Notes under the pieces: model-generated
The model's input: only the letters and a program-made list of their open reading frames with translations
The model's database searches: none
Told to the model about the DNA's origin: nothing
Part shown: positions 33,872 to 44,903 of the stretch, one piece after another
Layout: the number at the start of each line of letters is the position of its first letter
Position numbering within the stretch: position 1 is the first letter of the stretch
Position numbers and translations under genes: made by a program
Source: Ilex aquifolium
Lineage: Eukaryota > Streptophyta > Magnoliopsida > Aquifoliales > Aquifoliaceae
Assembly: GCA_951799425.1 (NCBI GenBank)
Contig: OX637409.1
Location: 10,264,960-10,328,959, forward strand
Length of the DNA stretch: 64,000 bases
Direction: 5' to 3'

Positions 33872-35602
33872 TGTGACACCCCAAAAATTGGGGGTCCTTA
33901 ATTTAATAAAATTCGGGCAGAGTCTCCTTTGTACGGGGAGCTCTACCCAAAAACACAACCTGTGCAATCATATAACATTGACCACACTGGGTCCATTTAT
34001 GAGTAAACGTTGACCACACCGGGTCCATTTATCCATACTCATATAATAACATGCAATGCCACATTAAAATAGTCCATATGACTTCCATTACAATTCTTTT
34101 ACATACAATTACTTGTCCAAAATGAATTTACATGAAGTTTTACAAAAATAAGATTTAAAAGCCACATGTCGGCTTTTCTTCAACTAGGGGGCCCGATTGA
34201 GAGTCGTATGCCGATGCGTATCCCGCACCTGAAATGTTTTTCCATAAAGGGTGAGCCACGCCCAATAGGGTATCTCCTAAAGGTAACCCAACCCACACAG
34301 AATTTATGGACTTCCACCAAGGGTTCCGCATACACCCACATACTTTATGGACCGAACCAAGGGAGTGTGTACCCCAACTACCGGGTCTTGCACCCGAGGG
34401 ATCTTCTAGCCCGTCTTACTAACCCCCGACTCTATTTACTATGCAAACCGTACGACTCAGTCAGATCTTCAATCCAACACTCCCAAGCCTATCCATCATT
34501 CACCATATGTGGTGTTTGATTACAACCATGCATACACACCCCCACTCATGCTCAATGTTCATGAATGTGATGTCTGCATGCATAATGCAATGTAATGTAC
34601 ATTTGAAATACAACAATCATGTCCAATATGCTATAAATACTATATGGCCCAATTAACCACACATCAACATACTCCATGGTAATTTATATCCCATGCATAT
34701 AATCACCATTATCCATTTCAATGTCAATATATCAATAAACATATACTAACATTTTATACCCAACAACAAATCACATGTATATATCAACATTTCGTATAAC
34801 ATAATTTCCAAGCATATAATTTCCACACTTATCATAATGCTAACATATCATAAGGCATATATTAATATATCCAATTCCATGAGTCATATTGCCAAGTCCC
34901 TAGCATGTTATCACATTATCTATGCAAACATACTTGATTTCACATTTGCATTTATTTCAAACACCTTCAAGGCATCCAATCATGTCATCACATAATTTGC
35001 CCAATTAATCACATAACTTAAGAATCACATTAGGTAATTTCCACATACCTAATTCATAATAGAAATTATTCTACCCATTCTCAACACCCATTTCCTCAAT
35101 TTTTACAATAATAAGCAAATGATACAACTTCCATCAACCTACCCATTTCCAATACCCATTTCACCAAATTCTAAACAATAGGCAAGTGTTAAAATTCTCT
35201 AACAACCTACCCATTACATATAATCATTCTAGATTGAAAATAAACTTAATTAGGGAGAAAACCCTACCTCTTGAAGCGTAAAATGACGTTAAGAGACTCC
35301 AAAGACCCAAAACATTTTTATTTCAACTTGTTTTAAATTATTTTCCAACTTTCAAAATTTTATTAAAAATTTCGTTTTTTGATCACCTGAGATCCGACTG
35401 CCTCGTAAAACGCGAAAAATTTGACTATCTCAGAATTTGATGAAATTCGACAAGGTAACTAGATTTTGTGAGATGAATCCAACGGTGAGGTCCGTTTCGT
35501 CATCCGAGCTCTAGAAAAATTCAGGTTTGCAACCCGTTCCGTAGTGACAAATTACCGTTTTGCCTCTTTTTCATAAAAGTTCAAATTTGCCCGGGTTTTA
35601 CA
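33872..35602 (-). repeat. CHR-D 5' LTR (right copy), internally deleted
   Basis: 1731 bp, plus strand TGTGACACCCC to CGGGTTTTACA. Closely matches the left copy but lacks about 300 bp near 34280 and about 380 bp near 35313, where CCCAAAAC joins ATTTTTATTTC. It contains a short tandem duplication around GTCCATTTAT (33990-34035). Confidence 0.85.
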
Positions 35603-35607
35603 GGTTA

Positions 35608-36361
35608 GATCGTCAATTGTTGTATTTACAGATTATGCAGCTTTAAAATATTTACTTACTAAGAAAGATGCGAAGCCACGTCTCCTGCGTTGGATTTTAT
35701 TACTTCAAGAATTTGATCTTATCATTAAAGATAAGAAATGAGTTGAAAATGTGGTAGCAGATCACTTGTCAAGGTTAAATTATGATATAAAGGAAAAACC
35801 AATTCCAATTAGAGAAACCTTTCCAGTTGAACAACTATTTGCAATAACCGAAGTACCATGGTATGCAGATATAGCTAACTATTTAGCTACTGATACTATT
35901 CCTTCTAATTATACCTGGACTGATAAAAAAAAGTTCCTAAGTGAGGTACGTAATTTTTTCTGGGAAGATCCTTATGTGTTTAAATACTGTAAAGACAAAA
36001 TAATAAGACGTTGTGTACCTAATAATGAAATCAGTCAGGTAATTCAGTTTTGTCACTCTGAAGCTTGCGGAGGTCATTTTGCTTCAAAGAAAACCGCTGC
36101 TAAAATTTTGCAGTGTGGATTTTATTGGCCAACTCTTTGTAAAGATGTTCATATCTTTTGTTTAAATTGTAACAAATGTTAAAGAATGAGGAATATTTCA
36201 AAAAGAAATATGATGCCTTTAAACCCTATTTTAATTATTAAAAATTTTGATTATTGGGCCATCGATTTTATGAGACCATTTCCCCCATCCTTTGGATATT
36301 TGTATATTTTGGTTGCAGTCGACTATGTTTCTAAATGGGTAGAGGCAATTCCATGTAGAAA
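35608..36361 (+). pseudogene. pol: ATH-C RNase H end and integrase N-terminus, broken
   Basis: Continues the reading cut at 24094: [15 protein letters not shown], then a stop at about 35740, then VENVVADHLSR. The integrase N-terminus follows (ITEVPWYADIANYL, FCHSEACGGHF, CLNCNKC) with a stop at 36179-36181 and AIDFMRPF, the first catalytic Asp. Cut at VEAIPCRN by S3. Confidence 0.88.
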
Positions 36362-36864
36362 TGTAACACCCCGCATTTTATTTTATATAGGTATATAGAT
36401 ATATAGTAAATAATTGTTGTAAAAAAATATGGATATGTGTAGTGACGGTAGGAATAAAAGCAAAAACTAGAGATACAAATTGATTGAAAAGTTAAGTTTC
36501 GAAGGTGTGTAAACTTGAGAAGAGGGATTATGGAAGTTTCTAAATATTTTTAGGTCAAAATAAGTTCTCCATTGAATCCGGAAGGTCGAAAAACATTGGG
36601 AGAGGTAATATGGGGTGTAATGGAAGTTAGGAAGTATTTCGAAGTGAAAACACACTTAGAGAAAAATTTGGGTAAAAAGGAGTTGGGACACCTTCTAGTA
36701 TTTAAGTCATAACTTTTTATCCTGATGTCCAATTGATCTGAAATTTTTACAGTAGATAGTAGACATCTAGGGCTACAAAAGTGTCTCTCATGAAAATTTT
36801 CCAATTCGACTTCTAAATGGGTCAAAACTGCACTTGAAGTTGAAGCAGAAAATCTGGGCAGTGA

Positions 36865-36979
36865 CTACCGGTAGTCAACCGGTAGTCAATGGTCCAGTGT
36901 GCCCGAGCTACCGGTAGTCAACAGGTAGTCGAGTGCCAATGTACCCGAGCTACCGGTTGTCAAAATCAGCTACCGGTAG
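36865..36979. promoter_or_regulatory. CTACCGGTAG palindrome array of S3
   Basis: Three perfect copies (36865-36874, 36908-36917, 36970-36979) and at least three imperfect ones such as AACCGGTAG and CTACCGGTTG. Confidence 0.7.
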
Positions 36980-37032
36980 TCGCTGTAAAAATCCGAAATT
37001 TTCAACTCGCGAACAGTCGGTCCTAGCTCCAC

Positions 37033-37040
37033 TATAAATA
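37033..37040 (+). promoter_or_regulatory. TATA box of S3
   Basis: TATAAATA in CACTATAAATAC, 53 bp after the array. Confidence 0.65.
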
Positions 37041-39098
37041 CTTAATGTCAACTTTTTAGCCTCATTTCACCCATCCAAACCCTAGGCACCCTTAGAGAGC
37101 AAAAGAGGGAGAGAAAAACACAAAAATTGGGAGAGATTTACAAGATCAAAGCCCTAGTTTTCAAGATTTCACTTCTCCATCCATTCCCTCTTCTATAATT
37201 TCACTTCACCCTCACTCAAACCTCTTAGAACCAAAAGAGAAAGTAGCAAGGGAGCAAGAAAAAGGGGAAAAGAGAGTCTTTGAAGCTTGGGTTGCTAGAG
37301 ATACTTGGTTGAGGTAGGGGTTTTCTTCCATTCTTTTACATTGAGGCTAGGTTTATTTATATGTATCTCTTAACTCTAAATGTTATATGTATGTTATCAA
37401 ATCCTTAATTCTTGCCCTTCTTGCAATTTATGCCATGTGGAAAATAATGTGATTGTTGGGTAACCCTTGAATCTCCTTGATTCTTACCAAACTCTAGTTT
37501 TCAAGGGAGATGTGTTTCTCTCTTGACTTCTCCTTTGTTATTGATTTCAATACATGATTGTTCCTTTATTTTGACTTCTAAGCTTGATATTCAATACTTG
37601 ATATTCTTTATCCTTGGTTCCAAGACTTGGGTGTTCTTTTGGTCTTGATTTCTAAGCTTCATAATCATTTGTTCTTGATTTCACACCTTGATAGTCCTTT
37701 GTTATTTATTGTCATACATGATTGTTCCGTTAAATCTTAATTCCTCCTTTGTCCATGATTTTCAAGCTTGGTGCGCCTTTATTCTTTATACTCCAAGCTT
37801 AATACTCATTGGTAATGATTCCAAAGGTTGATTACTCATATGTTTTGATTTCAAAACTTTAGTGGTTTGTGTCGAACAATAAAATGATATTTTTGATGAT
37901 CTCATGTACTTTTGCTTAAATTGTTATATTGGAATGTTACATGTGAAATTGGGGATTTGTGGAGTTATTTGTTAATTGAGAAAAATTGTGGATATCGTAT
38001 TTCTTGTTGGTTGTTTGGAGGAACAAGAGTGAGAGGTTCCTTGTAAGGATGCTTGAGAAATAAGGCTATGAGGGTGAATTGGGGACTTGTGTAATTGTTG
38101 GTTATGTGAGATATTTGTTGGTATTTTATCTTTTGCGTGGTTGTACGATACGAACATGGATTACTATTGACCGGGCATCATGTAGTGGATAGACGTCTTT
38201 GTATGCCACGCGGGTATGAACTTTTCCTACCACATGGAGTGGGTAGACATCTTTGTACGCCGTGGGGGTATGAACTTTTCCTATCACTAATGATCACGGA
38301 TTAGTAACGTGGGTTGTGTCGGACATACAGTGTGGGTTATCGTGCATTGTACCAGAAATGGTTTCGACAAGAGTTTCAGGAAGTATGGGATTATGCGAGA
38401 ACTTGTTGGAAACGGTTTATGGTAGAATGGATTATCTATTGTATATTGGTTATTGTTCATTTTACCATAGACGGTTTCTACAAGAGTCTTGGGAAGTATG
38501 GGATTCCGCAAGAACTTGTGGAAACAGTGTATGATGGATTGGATTATATTTGGATATGGTTTGTTAACTGTATAGTGGTTCCACTTATTCAGTCAATTAT
38601 TGTTGTTCCTTAAACTTGAGATCTATTAAATGTCCTTGTTTTACTTCAAAAGTTATATATGATATTTGTGAAATGAGACCGACTTGTTTTACATGTTTTC
38701 TAAACCTTGTTTGAGTTTGGGAGGATTTTCCTACAGAGCTTAGTGCTCACCCCCTACAAACCAACACATTTTTCAGGTGATGCTGTAAAAAAAAAGGATT
38801 AGTTAGAAGACGAGGAGGGAGATCCGGAGGGGGATATCTCGACGGTCCTTCGTTGTATTAGATTGAAGGGTTATTTTGGAATCATGTAAAATATAATCTT
38901 TTGTTATTCCGCTGCTAAGTTATGTTTAATGCTTTTGGGATGTAATTGCCATGAATTGGCTTATTCTTTTGGGATAATGTTATGGATATGAAATATGATG
39001 AATGAAATTTCCTTATTGATGGAATTTATTTAGTCGCTCTCATGTTGTGAATGGTCTTAGATAGTAATGCCGTCCAGGGTGTGTTTTGGGTTGTTACA

Positions 39099-39888
39099 AG
39101 AAATAATGATCACAGAACGGTGATTAAGTTTTTAAAAGAAAATATTTTATCCAGATTTGGGATTCCTCGAACAATCATCAGTGATGGTGGATTACATTTT
39201 TGTAATAAATTTTTTGAAAACCTGATGAAAAAATACTTGATTTATCATAAAATATCCACTCCGTATCATCCTCAGACAAGTGGACAAACTGAATTAGTTA
39301 ATAGGGAGATAAAATATATTAGAAAAAATAGTAAATTCAGATCGTAAGGATTGATCTTTAAGATTAACGGATGCACTTTGGGCTTACCGTACAAAATATA
39401 AGACTATTCTAGGAATGTCTCCTTATCGGTTAGTTTATGGTAAACCATATCATTTGCCTGTAGAATTAGAACATAAAGCATATTGGGCAATCAAAATGAT
39501 GAATCTTGATATAGATAAAGCTGGAATGTCACGTAAATTGCAAATAAATGAATTAGAGTTAAGAAATGAAGCCTATGAAAACGCAAAGATTGCTAAATGA
39601 AGAACAAAATTTTTTCATGATAAAAATATCATGAAAAAATATTTTGAACCATCTCAAAAAGTTCTACTGTACAATGCAAAATTTCGTTTATTCCCTCGAA
39701 AATTAAGATCTAGATGGACAGGACCTTATATAGTCAAGCAAGTTTTTGACTATGGGGCAATTGAAATTGAAAATCCATTAACTGGAAATGTTTTCAAAGT
39801 AAATGGGCAAAGACTTAAACCCTATTATAATGGATTTACTCAAAATGTAACTTCTGTGCAACTTTTTGATCCAGTCTATGTGTGTTAA
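39099..39888 (+). pseudogene. pol: ATH-C integrase core and C-terminus, broken
   Basis: Continues from S3 with [15 protein letters not shown]. Second catalytic Asp in IISDGGLHF, Glu in [11 protein letters not shown]. Stops or frame breaks near 39345 and at 39598-39600. The C-terminal part has [19 protein letters not shown], the [14 protein letters not shown] motif and ends FDPVYVC at 39888. Confidence 0.88.
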
Positions 39889-40227
39889 TTGTTATTTGAT
39901 TATAAATAATATAACTAATTACTTGTAATTTGTTTGACAGATTAAAACTCCTGAGTGAAAGCCAGATATCCTAATCGCTGAAAGACAACAAATTACTGGT
40001 TTTTATTATCAATGCTGTTTATTATTGTTTTTATATTACAGATAAGGTTTAATTTAAGTTGGGGAGGTATGAGTGTGAATTTAATTTTTGTTTTTAGCTT
40101 AGTAATCTTGATTTAAAAAAAATTTTTGTTCGTCTTTGTAACTGGTAGACGTTAAAGAACCGGATAGTGAGTTAATTTTCAATAATTTTTGAGTCATTTT
40201 TTTATTTTCTTTCTTAAAAATTGAAAA
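39889..40227 (+). other. ATH-C post-pol leader: splice-like site, PPT-like tract, stem-loop
   Basis: Splice-acceptor-like TAATTTGTTTGACAG ends at 39940, with another (TTATATTACAG) at 40041. Purine tract AAGTTGGGGAGGTATGAG (40056-40073) parallels that in ATH-B. The conserved block CGTCTTTGTAACTGGTAGACG starts at 40131 and continues TTAAAGAACCGGATAGTGAG to 40171. Hairpin arms CGTCT/AGACG are intact while the loop has changed. Confidence 0.6.
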
Positions 40228-40632
40228 ATGGACGAAAAATTATTTTGGTTAAGTTTAATGCTATTATGTTACTTTCCAAAAGATATACATATGTTGATCA
40301 AGCAAAAAGCTAGGTATGTTAGAAATTTAGAAATATTCAAAAGTCAGGCAGGACCCCTGTGTGGAAAAAGTATATATGCTAAACATCGACAAGCAATTCG
40401 TCTCTGTGCTTGTGTAAGATGTGGTCGTACAGAACATTTGAGACAATATAATCAGTGTGCAGAACCAATTTCAGGTCGAGCGTCAGATCGTTTACGGTGA
40501 ATTAGGTATGGGTAGAGTAAGGATTATCCTGAGGCGCCATCCTATTCTACCCCAATGTTAACAAGATACGTGAGAAGTGAAGTTAACCGTGTCACTGGTG
40601 TTATTGATCCAGATAGTTCTGATACTGACTAA
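40228..40632 (+). pseudogene. ATH-C accessory ORF1, two nonsense changes
   Basis: Starts MDEKLFWLSLMLL, open for 90 codons to a TGA at 40498-40500 where the family has Trp. A TAG follows at 40513-40515. The same frame then continues with SKDYPEAPSYS, LTRYVRSEVNRVTG, and the acidic end SSDTD, stopping at 40630-40632. The Cys/His motif is intact: CVRCGRTEHLRQYNQC. Divergent from ATH-B in sequence but with the same spacing, which supports a real protein family. Confidence 0.72.
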
Positions 40633-40667
40633 ATATGATCAACAAGATATATAGTTTTGGAAATAAT

Positions 40668-43600
40668 TGTGAAACCCCGGAAAATTTAAACTTTGACGAA
40701 CAAGGGCAATAGGTGAATCGCCACTTCGGGACTAGTTGAAAAACTGAATTTTTCTAGATCTCGAATGACGAAACGGATTTCACCGTTGGATTCGTCTCGC
40801 GAAATCTAGTTACCACGTCAAATTTCGTTGAATTCCGAGATAGTCGGATTTTTTGCGTTTTACGAGACGAACGGGCCTCGGGTGACCCCGTACACGAAAT
40901 TTTTATAAAATTTTAAAGTTTGGGGAAATATTAGAGGCAAGTTAAAATAAAAATATTTTGAACTCGAACCGGAGCGAAATTTAATCGTTTCGGAATTAAA
41001 ACGGACCCGGAATTAAAAGGGACGTGTGGCCAATTGTGGGCCAAGTATTCAAAAAATATAAATAGGGGCCTAAAGTCTGAAAAATCAGACTTCTCCTTCA
41101 CCATTTCAGCCGGTTTCAGCCGAGAGAAAAGAAGAGAGGGAAAATGAGAGAAAACTCAACTTCTCTCTACGATCTACGGCCGTGGAGCGCTCAAATCCAC
41201 TAGAGCCAAGAACAAGAGTTGTTCTACGCGTCGAGGGCTACGCGTGGGTACCAAAAACGACGGCTTTCACCGAACGTTGGGAGGCCAAAAATTTGGAAGT
41301 GAAGGATTCAAGCTTGCTTTGAGTTCTAGGGGCTTCCCACGGCGATTCTACACGCTACAAGAGGTAGGGTTTTCTTCCTACTTAGGTTTATTTCCAACCT
41401 AGGAAGGTTATATGGAATGGGTAGGTGTATATATATATGTATCACTTGCCTATTGTGGTTAATTGGGTGAAATGGGTATTGAGAATGGTTGGTATGATTT
41501 AAATCACATTCTCTAGTTTAATGTACCACTAATGCATTTTATGTGTGGGAAATGGGTACCAAATGTGCTAAGCAAGGTTGGTATGAAATGGGTGTATATA
41601 TTTACTTGTTGGGTAAATTTCATAAAGGAACTTGAAGTGTAGAAAATGGATATGGGAAAATTGGTAAAGTGAAATTCTAAATGGAATTGACATTTAGAGG
41701 TGGTTGCTTTATGATTCTCTTGGGGGATTATGATATGTGGATATTAAGAAATGGATAGAATAAATTCTATCTTGGTATAGTTATGTAAAAATCACTAGAT
41801 GTGATTTCTTGAGTTTGATGATGATAATTGATGTGTGTGGGCTATACCTTGTGGTTACATGACATTATGCTTATATGGCGTTTGATGAAATGCCTTAAAG
41901 GATAAAATTTGTTATTTGAACGAAAGTGGAATAACATGTTTGGGTGGTGTGATTCACAATTGGAATTGTATGTTTTTAAGGAAATGAAGAATTGATTATA
42001 GGAATAACTTAAGCTAAATTTTAGCTTACAATTGGTATGTGGAAGTTACTTGTATATCTTTGTGGAAGTGAATGAAATAGTGGACTGGTTTATAGCCTAT
42101 TTCGGGGCTGCTATATAGCTTAATTTGGGGACTGTTTTGTGGATAACTAATGGACTGTTTTTTTTTATGGTTGTTTGGGTTAAACTTATGGGCTGTTTTG
42201 GGCTTATCTCATGCTATGATGTTTATGTGAAAGGAGTTGATGTAGGAGACTTTGTATAGGACTCTTACCTATGGTTGGTGACTTGATTAAATGGGGCTTT
42301 TACCTGTTGTTGGTGACATGATTAGATGGATGTTGAAAGTGGATACAATATAATCTATCTTGAAATGGTGGTGTAGAAATTACTTAGAGTAATTTCTTGT
42401 GATACATGATGACGTGTAGGATTCTTCCTATTTGGGATTATTCCTCACCTTAGTTGCTTATATGAGATGTTGGTATGGAAAAGAAGGGTGTTAGAGCCTT
42501 AACACTTACAAAATAATTAGAGAAATGACTTAGATCACTTCCTTGATTAAATGCCTAGAATGATGTATTGATGAGTTTGCTATGTTAATTGCATGCTTAT
42601 GTGATAACATGTTTGAAAATGGTTATTGGATGAAATGTTGATATAGGCATGCTTGCTATATATTGATAATGTGTTGAATTATGGTATTTATGTGCTTATG
42701 ATATGAAGTACCATGAATATGTAGATTTATCTTGACATTGTTCATATGGCACTCATACATATCGAACATGTGGTTAGAGTGCAATTGGTACATTACATTT
42801 CATTCACATGGGTACATCACATTCATGGTTATAAGACATGAGTATGTGTGGGTGAGTTGACATCGCATTCATGAGTCATAGGCATGAGTGTGGGTGTGTG
42901 CATGTGTTGCGGATCAAACACCAAATCTTGGTGGTTGGTATGTGAACTCGGGAAAGTCGGGATCGAAGATCCGACTGAGTTGCACGGTTGCATTGCATAA
43001 GGAAAACTTGTGTCGGGTAAAGCAAGTAGGGCTAGACACTCCCTCGGGTGAAAAACCCGGAACCACTGGTTCATACACTCCGACGGTGCAAGTCCAAAAA
43101 GTGTAGATAGGCCCACGGAGCCGGCGGTGCGATTCCAAAATCCGTTGCCCAGGAAGACACAAGATTTTGTTATATAAAAACACCCATCCAATGGGTAGCC
43201 TCAAACAATGATTTAATTTTTTATAAAGACATAACTTTTATCTCAAACGATCATTGGGAGGGTTTTTCCGTCAATAGACGGGTTCATACACATTGGCTTT
43301 TGCATTGTGTGGTGTGAGTCGGGGAAGACTCGGGACAAGGTGCATGAGTGAGTTCCATCTCATATCATGGCATGACATAGTATAGCATGGTAGCTTTCTA
43401 ACATTGAGGTGTATATTCTTGTTAGATTGGTTGATGCTTGTTGATTTGTTGCGTGTGCGCATTTCATATGCACTTAGGTTGGGGAGTAACCTCTGTAGGA
43501 GGATATCCTATTGAGCGTGGCTCACCCTTCGTGGGACAACATTTTCAGGTGTGAGTTTTGCACCAGCGGATGGCTCACTTGGAGAGCATCAAGCATGAAG

Positions 43601-44398
43601 GGGGCCGGCTTGTGGCCTTGGGTTGAGTTTTGTAAAACTTTTATAAAATTTCACTTTTGATGTGTAAAAATGTGGAATTTTATGCTATGGAACTTGTATA
43701 GAACATGTATAATGTGGAAAATATAGTTATCTATGTTTGGGATGGTAATGGAATGGTTTTGGTTGAATTGGGATTGAAAAACTAAGGAAGGAAGAAATTC
43801 TGGGCAAAACCTTCCGGAAGGTCACTAAAACCTTCCGGAAGGTTAAGGCAGAATTGTGGTCCAGAAGGTAAAACCTTCTAGAAGGTTGAGTACACCTTCC
43901 GGAAGGTCGACACGTTTCATTTCAATTTTTTTTTCCAGAAGGCAAAACCTTCCGGAAGGTGAAGAAAAACCTTCCGGAAGAACCTTTCCAGTGAGCAAAA
44001 CCTTCCGGAAGGTTTGAGTACACCTTCCGGAAGGTCGACACGTTTCATTTTCAATCTATTTTCCAGAAGGCAAAACCTTCCGGAAGGTTAAGAAAGACCT
44101 TCCGGAAGAACTTTTCCAGTGAGCAAACCTTCCGGAAGGTTGAGTCAAAACCTTCCGGAAGGTTTTCCAAAAAATTGAAATTTTCAAAATGCTTAGCCAT
44201 GCTTTTGGGCTTTGTTTTCTTTGGTTCCTATGACATAAATGGACATAAATTGAGGTATAATTGACCTTGTGGATGGTAAATCCGGTCAAAAGCAATGTGA
44301 ATGACGTGGTGTCGGGTTATACGACTATCACGAGTATTTCCGCGGGTTGACGGATGGTCAACGGCTAATAAAGGACCCCCGAGTTTTGGGGTGTCACA
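40668..44398 (+). mobile_element. Solo LTR S4 (CHR-D-like, 3.7 kb), target duplication ATAAT
   Basis: 3731 bp, TGTGAAACCCC to GGGGTGTCACA, flanked by ATAAT at 40663-40667 and 44399-44403. Its first 300 bp and last parts match the CHR-D LTR in reverse complement, so it is a longer relative. TATA-like TATAAATA lies at about 41057-41064. A dense array of ACCTTCCGGAAGGT lies near the 3' end (43809-44166), not upstream of the TATA box. Between are about 1.5 kb of GT-rich non-coding DNA. Confidence 0.9.
43809..44166. repeat. ACCTTCCGGAAGGT palindrome array of S4
   Basis: About ten copies of a 14-16 bp palindrome centred on TCCGGA, for example 43809-43822, 43830-43843 and 43894-43907, plus variants such as CCTTCTAGAAGG. 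Part of the array is duplicated as larger units containing GTCGACACGTTTCATTT (about 43905 and 44033). Confidence 0.75.
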
Positions 44399-44403
44399 AT
44401 AAT

Positions 44404-44762
44404 TGTACATAGTTGTAAATAAATGTAAATAACTATAGAATAAGTAAGGAAATCAGTAAATAATAAATAACAAATAAAAAAAATTATAAAACCAATTCTT
44501 TGAAAAGAAAAAGAGTTGTTAGCAAAGCTTTGTAGAATATATAAAGTAGTGTTTAATTTTGTAAACTGCATGAATTTATAGGAAAAAACAAAGAATGCAG
44601 AAAATTAGAGAAACAGTCTGTAGTTTCAAACCAAAAATCAGTCAGATCGTAGCATCCGGACAGTAGTGCCCATATATATACATTCTCCATGCAGAAAGCC
44701 GATCAATATCTATCGATTGGAATCAATTAAAACAGAGTATTTGAAGGGAAATCATAAAAAAT
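44404..44762 (+). promoter_or_regulatory. ATH-C region between ORF1 and ORF2
   Basis: About 360 bp left of the internal promoter region after S4. No CGTTCGAACG site. A TATA-like CATATATATACA at 44671-44682 lies about 85 bp before the ORF2 ATG. Just upstream, CATCCGGA (44653-44660) matches the core of the ATH-C LTR palindrome. Confidence 0.45.
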
Positions 44763-44903
44763 ATGGATTCAAGACGAAGAACCAGAGGATCTTCAAGCCA
44801 AGCACGAAGGGATCAATCTCCACCACCACATGCATCTCCACAACAACCTCATCCAGGAAATATCTACAATGAGATGATGTTTGAGAATCTTGAACAACAG
44901 ATC

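Larger units (their letters stand above)
24095..35602 (-). mobile_element. CHR-D: chromovirus-like retrotransposon, reversed
   Basis: Inserted in the RNase H gene of ATH-C. Flanks GGTTG (24090-24094) and GGTTA (35603-35607) fit a 5-bp duplication with one change, and the RNase H reading resumes after it. Left LTR 24095-28841 (with S2 inside), polypurine tract 28842-28856, pol and gag 28930-33515 on the minus strand, initiator tRNA-Met primer site 33857-33868, right LTR 33872-35602. RT and integrase signatures with a chromodomain-like C-terminus suggest the Tekay/Del branch. Confidence 0.88.
36362..39098 (+). mobile_element. Solo LTR S3 with CTACCGGTAG array, target duplication AGAAA
   Basis: 2737 bp, TGTAACACCCC to TTTTGGGTTGTTACA, flanked by AGAAA at 36357-36361 and 39099-39103. 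First 480 bp homologous with S2 and CHR-F. CTACCGGTAG palindromes at 36865, 36908 and 36970, plus imperfect copies (near 36880 and 36930). TATAAATA at 37033-37040, 53 bp after the last one. Downstream: a run of TTGATT/CAAG-type minisatellite units (about 37545-37870), two tandem copies with GGGTATGAACTTTTCCTA (38170-38285), and a repeat with GGAAGTATGGGATT (38370-38520). Confidence 0.92.
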
